A DNA stretch of 6,195 bases, from NCBI GenBank assembly GCA_031278145.1, contig JAITLA010000045.1, forward strand, positions 1-6,195. Direction: 5' to 3'. Made by a program: the position numbers and the translations under genes. Of the stretch, positions 1 to 4,498 are shown piece after piece. A model generated the notes under the pieces. It was not told where the DNA came from. It saw only the letters and a program-made list of their open reading frames with translations, and made no database searches. This stretch comes from Eubacteriales Family XIII. Incertae Sedis bacterium. GTDB lineage: Bacteria > Bacillota_A > Clostridia > Peptostreptococcales > Anaerovoracaceae. Numbering within the stretch: position 1 is the stretch's first letter; every line of letters begins with the position of its first letter.

Positions 1-1435
1 TTGCGGTGTCCGCTTGCGTCGCCTGTGGATTTTTGCGCAGAAAACTCAAAACGGCCGTTTCGGCCGGGGCGCACCCCTCATCCAAACTGCGCTTTACTTG
101 CGCTTTATTTTGCGCTTTACTTCCCGCCTCGACCTGCGCTTTATTCTGCGCTTTATCCTGCGATTTTGCTTGAAATTCAACCGTTTCCACCGTTTCAGCC
201 AACACGCATTTCGCACTCAAATTGCGCTTTATTTGCGCCTTAACCGATTCCGCATCAAACGAATAGCCATCATCCAGCGGCACGATTATCCGAAACACAT
301 CGCCGTCAATCAACGCCGGATCCTTGCCGGAATAGCGCCGCCCGTACTTGCAGAGATTCCTCACGCCTGAGCCAAGCTCGTCCGCCAGACCGATATTGCG
401 GAAAAAAGCGGCGATTATCGGATTCTTCGGATTCGGCTCATAATCCTCAAGCGTGATCGCACCGCACTTCACGGCGCGATTTGCGTTTTCAACGTACATT
501 TTGTCCTTTTCAATCACGAATTTCGCGATATACGCGCTTGTGAATTCGCGGTGAATCAGCGTGTTCACAAGCATCTCGCGGGCAATCGCGCTGCGCAGGC
601 TGATCCGCGCATCGCCCTCGATATAGAACTTGTCCCACAAATGCTTCTCGGCAAAACCCATAAGCTGTTCATTGCTGTCGATCAAATTCGTCGTGACAAG
701 CAAACGATCATCGTACCGATCCACGTTCACCTTGCGCACTATCGCGTCGGTGCGGTACGCCGGGACGACAGAGCGGATAAGCGTGTCGGAGCCCAAAAGC
801 ATCACCGCGGCGAGATTATAGCCGCGCTCGCCCGTGGCCTTGTCCTCACCGTGCAGACCCGCGCTTTGCAAGAGGTCCGCATCGCTCAGATCCTTCCACG
901 GATGCCCGGGGAAACGGTTTATCGCCATCCGCCGAACTCTCGGCAGGAGATCAAAGCGCAAATCCTCCTCCCGCACATACGGATAGACGCGCTTCTCCGT
1001 GAAAATGCTTTGTTTGCGAATATACAGCAAGGCAATCCGGCTCGTCGCCGTCACCTTGATGTCCGCGTCGTCAACGCGGTCGTAGATCGTCCTTTTGCAA
1101 CTGTGAACCTCCGAAGACGGCGGGACATGGACATGGACAATCCATTTGCCCTCGTACTCCACAATCTCCGGCGCGAGGTACACCGTCGGATTGATCATTT
1201 CGGGATTACCGACCACCCCGATCAGGTTTTTTATCAAAGTCGGCGCGGCATTTTTGGGAATGCCGCAAACCGTGCCGTCATCCTCGACGCCGAGATAGAT
1301 ATCTCCGCCAAAGCGGTTGAGGAACGCACAGATCGTTTCGTAAGTATCCGCACCGATACCGTTGCCACAGCGCTTAAACTCCACCGCGATGGTTTCACCG
1401 ACAGCGAGGACGGTTCTCAGTTTTTCGGCTGTCAC
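1..1435 (-). CDS. Schlafen/AlbA_2-type putative nucleic-acid-binding protein with GHKL-like ATPase region (COG2865-like), 3' end cut by window
   Basis: Seen: the minus strand is open for 478 codons from GTG at 1435 and has no stop before the left edge. Residues ~10-130 match an AlbA_2 (Schlafen-type) domain: EFKR at 19-22, then ICAFLNRFGGDIYLGVEDDG at 35-54. Residues ~178-270 are the family middle part (PWKDLSD at 179, DRYDDR further on). Residues ~280-390 look like the HATPase_c_4 region, with E287, N291, H295-R296 in the N-box-like helix, ENANR at 316-320, and ADELGSGVRNL at 351-361. A Lys-Ala-Gln repeat linker (399-450) follows, then a helix that may open a winged helix (from ~461). The GTG is chosen because AAGGAGGG lies 9 bases upstream, an in-frame stop sits at 1472-1474, and the family fold begins at once. 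Known: such proteins are widespread putative ATP- and nucleic-acid-binding regulators, mostly uncharacterised. Inferred: an accessory gene, less GC-rich than its neighbours. The biological role is unknown; a regulatory or defence role is only possible. Confidence 0.9.
   Translation of the reverse strand, partial: MTAEKLRTVLAVGETIAVEFKRCGNGIGADTYETICAFLNRFGGDIYLGVEDDGTVCGIPKNAAPTLIKNLIGVVGNPEMINPTVYLAPEIVEYEGKWIVHVHVPPSSEVHSCKRTIYDRVDDADIKVTATSRIALLYIRKQSIFTEKRVYPYVREEDLRFDLLPRVRRMAINRFPGHPWKDLSDADLLQSAGLHGEDKATGERGYNLAAVMLLGSDTLIRSVVPAYRTDAIVRKVNVDRYDDRLLVTTNLIDSNEQLMGFAEKHLWDKFYIEGDARISLRSAIAREMLVNTLIHREFTSAYIAKFVIEKDKMYVENANRAVKCGAITLEDYEPNPKNPIIAAFFRNIGLADELGSGVRNLCKYGRRYSGKDPALIDGDVFRIIVPLDDGYSFDAESVKAQIKRNLSAKCVLAETVETVEFQAKSQDKAQNKAQVEAGSKAQNKAQVKRSLDEGCAPAETAVLSFLRKNPQATQADTA
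53..242 (-). repeat. Short tandem/interspersed repeat (TGCGCTTTA on + strand) encoding a Lys-Ala-Gln linker
   Basis: The 9-mer TGCGCTTTA (plus strand) occurs exactly at 88-96, 99-107, 111-119, 135-143, 147-155 and 223-231. A one-base variant, TGCGCCTTA, lies at 234-242. Start-to-start steps include 12 and 24 bases, which keep frame and encode KAQN/KAQV units, and one step of 11, which shifts register so that the same bases read as (V/I)KR. The linker covers residues ~399-450, between the ATPase-like region and the presumed C-terminal helix domain. An imperfect duplication flanks it: residues 399-416 (188-241) resemble 444-461 (53-106), with K-A-Q-x-K-R-x-L and a C-x-x-A-E-T core. Likely a flexible linker grown by slippage or duplication. 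Confidence 0.75.
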
Positions 1436-1444
1436 GGATTCGAT

Positions 1445-1452
1445 CCCTCCTT
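1445..1452 (-). promoter_or_regulatory. Shine-Dalgarno site of the AlbA_2-type gene
   Basis: AAGGAGGG on the minus strand, followed by 9 bases and then GTG at 1435. This near-perfect match to the anti-Shine-Dalgarno sequence decides the non-ATG start. No ATG lies in frame between the upstream stop (1472-1474) and this GTG. Confidence 0.8.
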
Positions 1453-1483
1453 GCCGTCGGCTCCGCTTCCTTTACGTATCCTT

Positions 1484-1500
1484 GCATGTTGAAATCATGC
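1484..1500. repeat. Small inverted repeat in the leader of the AlbA_2-type gene
   Basis: GCATG at 1484-1488 and CATGC at 1496-1500 form a perfect 5-base inverted repeat around 7 bases. It lies about 50 bases upstream of the GTG start at 1435. It could be an operator for a dimeric regulator or a weak hairpin, but so short a repeat can arise by chance. Confidence 0.25.
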
Positions 1501-1534
1501 GGTTCTTCAACACGGGGCATCGTGCCGAACATTC

Positions 1535-1552
1535 CGGCGCGGCAAAGCGCCG
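1535..1552. repeat. GC-rich hairpin in the intergenic gap
   Basis: CGGCGC (1535-1540) pairs with GCGCCG (1547-1552) around a 6-base loop. No run of T follows on either strand, so it is not a classic intrinsic terminator. It lies between the Nif3-like stop and the next gene. Confidence 0.4.
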
Positions 1553-1573
1553 TTCCCATGAATCCGGCCCCAC

Positions 1574-1603
1574 GCCCCTCGCGCTACAGATACGCGAAGG
1601 GGC
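1574..1603 (-). repeat. Inverted repeat overlapping the stop of the Nif3-like gene
   Basis: The plus-strand arm GCCCCTCGCG (1574-1583) pairs with 1593-1603 with one bulged base, around a 9-base loop containing the TAG stop (1584-1586, minus strand). The stem is strong and GC-rich, but the minus-strand sequence after it is G-rich with no T tract. I therefore do not call an intrinsic terminator. It might mark the 3' end of the operon mRNA or slow polymerase. Confidence 0.4.
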
Positions 1604-2381
1604 TCTTGCCGCGCCCCGATTCATACACCTCCGCCAGATCGCCCACGGCGGTCCGCAGCTTCTCGGCGAAGTTGCGCACGAAGATCCATTCCGTGTGGAA
1701 ATGGCCGGCGTCTATCACGCAGATCCCCTTTTCCGCAGCCAGCAGAGCCTCGTGGTGCCGCACGTCGCCCGTGATGTAGAGCGAGCAGCCGCTTGCGGCG
1801 AAGGCTTCAATCTGCTCGCCGCCCCCGCCCGTGCAGAGCCCAACCTTCAGGATGCGCGCGGCGGGATCGCCGACGACGGGCAGGCGGTGATCGATGTGCA
1901 GGCGCTCGCGCAGCAGATCGCAGACCTCGTCGAGGCGCATTTCCCGTTTCAGGTTGCCGATCTTGCCCACGATCTCGCCGGACGCTTCGCCCTCGGGTGG
2001 GACGCGCCGGATCTTCTGCAGATCCAGCAGCTCGCACAGATAATCGTTGTTGCCGCCGTATGCGACGTCAAAGCTCGTATGCGCCGCGTAGACCGAGATG
2101 CCGGCACGGATCAGCTCGATGATCTGCCGGCCCGTGACGCTGTCGCAGTCGATCTTCTGTATCTTGTGAAAGAGCGGCGGATGGTGCGCGAGTATGAAGT
2201 CGACGTTCATTTCGCGCGCTTCGCGGATAATCGCCTCCGTGACGTCGAGCGCCACGAGGATGCGCCGGATCTCCGCGCCGCCCACGTTGATCTGCAGACC
2301 GCTGTTGTCCCAGTCGAGAGCCCGCTCGGGCGGCGCTATTTTCTCGATCTGCTGTATCAACTTCCTTCGGTCAATCGGCAT
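1584..2381 (-). CDS. Nif3-like dinuclear metal-centre hexameric protein (YbgI/YqfO family)
   Basis: Seen: 265 residues from ATG at 2381 to TAG at 1584-1586. Family motifs appear in order: DWDNSGLQ near 23-30; AHHPP with H66-H67; AHTSFD with H101 and D105, then GG; GD at 205-206 in ITGDVRHHEA; and DAGHFHTE with H227 and E231. The histidines, D105 and E231 fit the family's two-metal site. Known: Nif3-family proteins form toroidal hexamers that bind two metal ions. Their activity is unsettled, with hydrolase and GTP cyclohydrolase-like roles proposed. The length fits the short form; the central PII-like insert of B. subtilis YqfO is absent. The reading frame stays open to 2591, but this start is preferred because the fold begins here and GGGAGGG lies 6 bases upstream. 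Its first 11 bases overlap the end of trmK, so the two are probably translationally coupled. Probably cytoplasmic: no signal peptide is seen. Confidence 0.95.
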   Translation of the reverse strand: MPIDRRKLIQQIEKIAPPERALDWDNSGLQINVGGAEIRRILVALDVTEAIIREAREMNVDFILAHHPPLFHKIQKIDCDSVTGRQIIELIRAGISVYAAHTSFDVAYGGNNDYLCELLDLQKIRRVPPEGEASGEIVGKIGNLKREMRLDEVCDLLRERLHIDHRLPVVGDPAARILKVGLCTGGGGEQIEAFAASGCSLYITGDVRHHEALLAAEKGICVIDAGHFHTEWIFVRNFAEKLRTAVGDLAEVYESGRGKSPFAYL

Positions 2382-3330
2382 TTCCTTCCCTCCCGCCTCC
2401 GCATTCCCCGCCGCGCGGCTGCCGCGCGGCGGTTCCTTCGTTTTGCGCGCGCGCGTCCGCTCCGTCCCGCGTCCGCAGGATATCGAGCAAGGCGCGCAAG
2501 GAAAACGCGCGCGCGCGCGATGCCGCAAGCAGGGCATCCTTCCCCGCGCCGGCGGCCGCCAAGCGCGCCGATACGGCCTCCGCCGCTTCAAGCTTGCGCT
2601 CCAGCCACACCGCGAGCAAGGGATCGGCCCGGCGGAACAGCAAGGGGCTGATCTCCGCCGCCAGCCCGCCCGCCGTCAGGATCGCTTCCGCGCGGCGCAG
2701 GGCCTCGGGCGGCGCGGACGCGCCGCCCGCCGGGGCCACCGCGCTCGCATCCGCCCACACCGGGGCCTCCACCCACACCGGGGCCACCGCGCCCGCCGGG
2801 GCCTCCGCATCCGCCGCCTCCGCTTGGGCAAGCACCTTCGCCGCGCCCGCGCCCGCGGGCGCGGCGCACAGGATCTCGCAGATAAAACGCCCCTCCGTCG
2901 CAAGGACTTCATCGAGCACGACAAAGCCGAGCGCCGCCAGACGGGCGCGCAGCTTGTCCGCCGCGTTCCGCGGCTGCAGGATGTACCGCCCGAAGGAGCG
3001 CGCCTTCTCCGCGTCGGCCGAGAGGATGTCCGCGATGATCCGCCCACCCATGCCCGCTATGACCGCAACGTCCACCTCGCCGCGCGCATAGGGCGCAAGC
3101 CCGTCACCGAGCCTGACGTCGAAAAGCGCGCCGGGCAGCCGTCGCTTGAGATTGGCGCGGGTTTTTTCGAGCGGACCGGGCCGCGCGTCGCTCAGGATCA
3201 GCGCGCGCGTGCGGCCCCGCGCGTACAGCGCAATCGGCAGCAGCGCGTGATCCGCGCCGATGTCCGCAACGCGCTCCCCCGGCCCGATAAGGTCATATAT
3301 CTTCTCCAGCCTGTCAGAAAGCTTGATCAT
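2371..3330 (-). CDS. trmK: tRNA (adenine(22)-N(1))-methyltransferase TrmK, with insert and long C-terminal tail
   Basis: Known: TrmK uses S-adenosylmethionine to methylate N1 of A22 in the D-loop of tRNA. Seen: 319 residues from ATG at 3330, with the SAM-binding motif VADIGADHALLPIAL at 21-35, RLGDGLA near 73-79, VIAGMGG at 90-96 and ILQPRNAADKLR at 117-128, all typical of the family. Residues ~157-208 are an Ala/Pro/Val-rich low-complexity insert (with two APVW units). After it come a normal-looking helical C-terminal part (~209-285) and a polar Gly/Arg-rich tail (~286-319). The family is usually about 230-240 residues, so the insert and tail explain the extra length. The gene starts 16 bases after the rpoD stop, behind a weak GGAG only 4 bases away, and overlaps the next start by 11 bases. 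It probably depends on the operon transcript. Base composition is extremely GC-rich in the insert. Confidence 0.95.
   Translation of the reverse strand: MIKLSDRLEKIYDLIGPGERVADIGADHALLPIALYARGRTRALILSDARPGPLEKTRANLKRRLPGALFDVRLGDGLAPYARGEVDVAVIAGMGGRIIADILSADAEKARSFGRYILQPRNAADKLRARLAALGFVVLDEVLATEGRFICEILCAAPAGAGAAKVLAQAEAADAEAPAGAVAPVWVEAPVWADASAVAPAGGASAPPEALRRAEAILTAGGLAAEISPLLFRRADPLLAVWLERKLEAAEAVSARLAAAGAGKDALLAASRARAFSLRALLDILRTRDGADARAQNEGTAARQPRGGECGGGREGNAD
2388..2394 (-). promoter_or_regulatory. Shine-Dalgarno site of the Nif3-like gene
   Basis: GGGAGGG on the minus strand, 6 bases before ATG at 2381 and inside the last codons of trmK. It supports the short Nif3-like start over longer in-frame extensions. 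Confidence 0.7.
2408..2432. repeat. Perfect 12-base inverted repeat near the end of trmK
   Basis: Arms 2408-2419 (CCGCCGCGCGGC) and 2421-2432 are perfect reverse complements separated by one T. In RNA this gives a very stable GC stem with a loop of 3 to 5 bases after the inner pairs open. It lies inside the trmK coding tail, 27 bases before the Nif3-like ATG and just upstream of its ribosome binding site. No T tract follows. It may modulate coupled translation or simply reflect GC-rich low complexity. Confidence 0.7.
2731..2806. repeat. Imperfect 18-base tandem repeat inside trmK
   Basis: The plus-strand core CGGGGCC(A/T)CC recurs at 2731, 2761, 2779 and 2797, the last three exactly 18 bases apart. 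The alternation of CCACC and CCTCC keeps frame and encodes six-residue Ala/Pro/Val units on the minus strand (TrmK residues ~175-200). It looks like a recent in-frame expansion in a surface loop. Confidence 0.65.
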
Positions 3331-3346
3331 ACACTCCGGACGGTCG

Positions 3347-4498
3347 CTACTCCAGATAATCCTTCAATTTCTTGCTCCTGCTCGGATGCCGCAGCTTGCG
3401 GAGCGCCTTGGCCTCTATCTGCCGGATCCGCTCGCGCGTGACATCGAAGCGCTTTCCGACCTCCTCCAGCGTTCTGGCGCGTCCGTCGTCGAGCCCAAAG
3501 CGCAGGATCAGCACCTTCTGCTCGCGCTCGGTCAGGGTGTCCAGCACCTCTATCAGCTGTTCCTTGAGCATGGAAAAAGCCGCGGCGTCGGCCGGCGCCG
3601 GCACATCCTCGTCGGGTATGAAATCCCCCAGATGGCTGTCCTCCTCCTCACCGATGGGCGTTTCGAGCGAAACGGGCTCCTGCGCAATCTTCAATATCTC
3701 GCGCACCTTTTCCTCGGAGATATCCATCTCCGTCGCAATTTCATCGGGCAAGGGTTCCCGGCCGAATTCCTGCAGAAGCTGCCGCGAGATGCGGATCAGC
3801 TTGTTGATCGTTTCGACCATGTGGACGGGAATGCGGATCGTTCGGGCCTGATCCGCGATGGAGCGCGTGATCGCCTGCCGAATCCACCAAGTCGCGTAGG
3901 TGCTGAACTTGTAACCCTTGCGCCAATCAAACTTGTCCACGGCCTTGATCAAGCCGAAATTGCCCTCCTGAATCAGATCGAGAAAGAGCATGCCCCGGCC
4001 CACATAGCGCTTCGCGATGCTGACCACGAGCCGCAGATTGGCCTCGCAGAGCCGCTTCTTCGCGTTGCCGTCGCCGTCCTCCATGCGCATGGCCAAATTG
4101 ACCTCTTCATCGGCCGTCAGGAGCGGCACGGTTCCGATCTCCTTCAGGTACATCCGGACGGGGTCGTCCACGGCGATGCCCTTCGGCAGGGTGGCCTCAA
4201 GGTCGATCCCGCCGTCCACGGCCACGATCTCCGCGTCGATCTCGGGGTCTTCCTCCTCCTCGAGCGCCAACAGCTCGTAGGGCTCGGGCTCCTCGACCTC
4301 GGTCACGAGCTCCACGCCGGCGCTGAACAGCTTATCGTAGAAATCGTCGATCTGATCCTTGTCGATCTCCAGCGTTTCAAGCTCGTCCGCTATCTCCGTG
4401 TAGGTCACGTTGCCCTTGATCTTGGCCCGGTCCAAGAGGTCTTGGATCGCCTCCATCTTCTTTTCTTCGTTTTCGTCCTCATACGTCACGGCGATCAC
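3347..4498 (-). CDS. rpoD: RNA polymerase primary sigma factor RpoD/SigA
   Basis: Known: the housekeeping sigma factor directs RNA polymerase core to -35/-10 promoters. Seen: 383 residues with a short, acidic region 1.1 (~15-100), region 1.2 with [11 protein letters not shown] at 112-122, and region 2 from ~148, including [17 protein letters not shown] and [18 protein letters not shown], the latter being the -10 recognition and melting segments 2.3-2.4. Region 3 follows at ~225-300 ([20 protein letters not shown]), then region 4 at ~310-375 with [20 protein letters not shown], the -35 recognition helix-turn-helix, and the terminal [13 protein letters not shown]. The length is close to B. subtilis SigA (371) and lacks the long non-conserved insert of E. 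coli sigma-70. The start is taken as GTG 4498, which overlaps the dnaG stop in GTGA and has AAAGAGG 10 bases upstream. GTG at codon 4 and ATG at codon 15 are alternatives. Confidence 0.98.
   Translation of the reverse strand: MIAVTYEDENEEKKMEAIQDLLDRAKIKGNVTYTEIADELETLEIDKDQIDDFYDKLFSAGVELVTEVEEPEPYELLALEEEEDPEIDAEIVAVDGGIDLEATLPKGIAVDDPVRMYLKEIGTVPLLTADEEVNLAMRMEDGDGNAKKRLCEANLRLVVSIAKRYVGRGMLFLDLIQEGNFGLIKAVDKFDWRKGYKFSTYATWWIRQAITRSIADQARTIRIPVHMVETINKLIRISRQLLQEFGREPLPDEIATEMDISEEKVREILKIAQEPVSLETPIGEEEDSHLGDFIPDEDVPAPADAAAFSMLKEQLIEVLDTLTEREQKVLILRFGLDDGRARTLEEVGKRFDVTRERIRQIEAKALRKLRHPSRSKKLKDYLE

Larger units (their letters stand above)
1436..1583. other. Intergenic gap between the Nif3-like gene and the AlbA_2-type gene
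   Basis: These 148 bases hold three short inverted repeats and the Shine-Dalgarno site listed separately. I found no convincing -35/-10 pair on the minus strand and no T-tract terminator, so the downstream gene could be read through from the operon or use a weak or unusual promoter. A 54-codon open frame on the minus strand (ATG at 1559, TGA at 1395-1397) spans the gap and overlaps the next start; I do not recognise it. Confidence 0.6.

Noticed and set aside
88..242. Repeats at the left end as a CRISPR array or integron-like sites
   Set aside because: Units are 9 bases with 2-15 base gaps and are in frame within a coding sequence. No 24-37 base direct repeats or regular spacers exist.
551..1492. 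313-codon plus-strand open frame, and a 118-codon plus-strand frame at 14-370
   Set aside because: Both are antisense to the AlbA_2-type gene, whose minus-strand translation shows clear family motifs. The plus-strand products are Arg/His/Ile-rich with no recognisable domain.
1584..2591. Longer Nif3-like protein starting at 2591
   Set aside because: The extra 70 residues are Arg/Pro-rich, overlap trmK in another frame, and do not belong to the Nif3 fold. A good ribosome site precedes ATG 2381.
2588..3047. Minus-strand Gly- or Arg-rich frames inside trmK (93 and 123 codons)
   Set aside because: They are frame-shifted reads of the GC-rich trmK repeat region with extreme single-residue bias and no ribosome site or domain.
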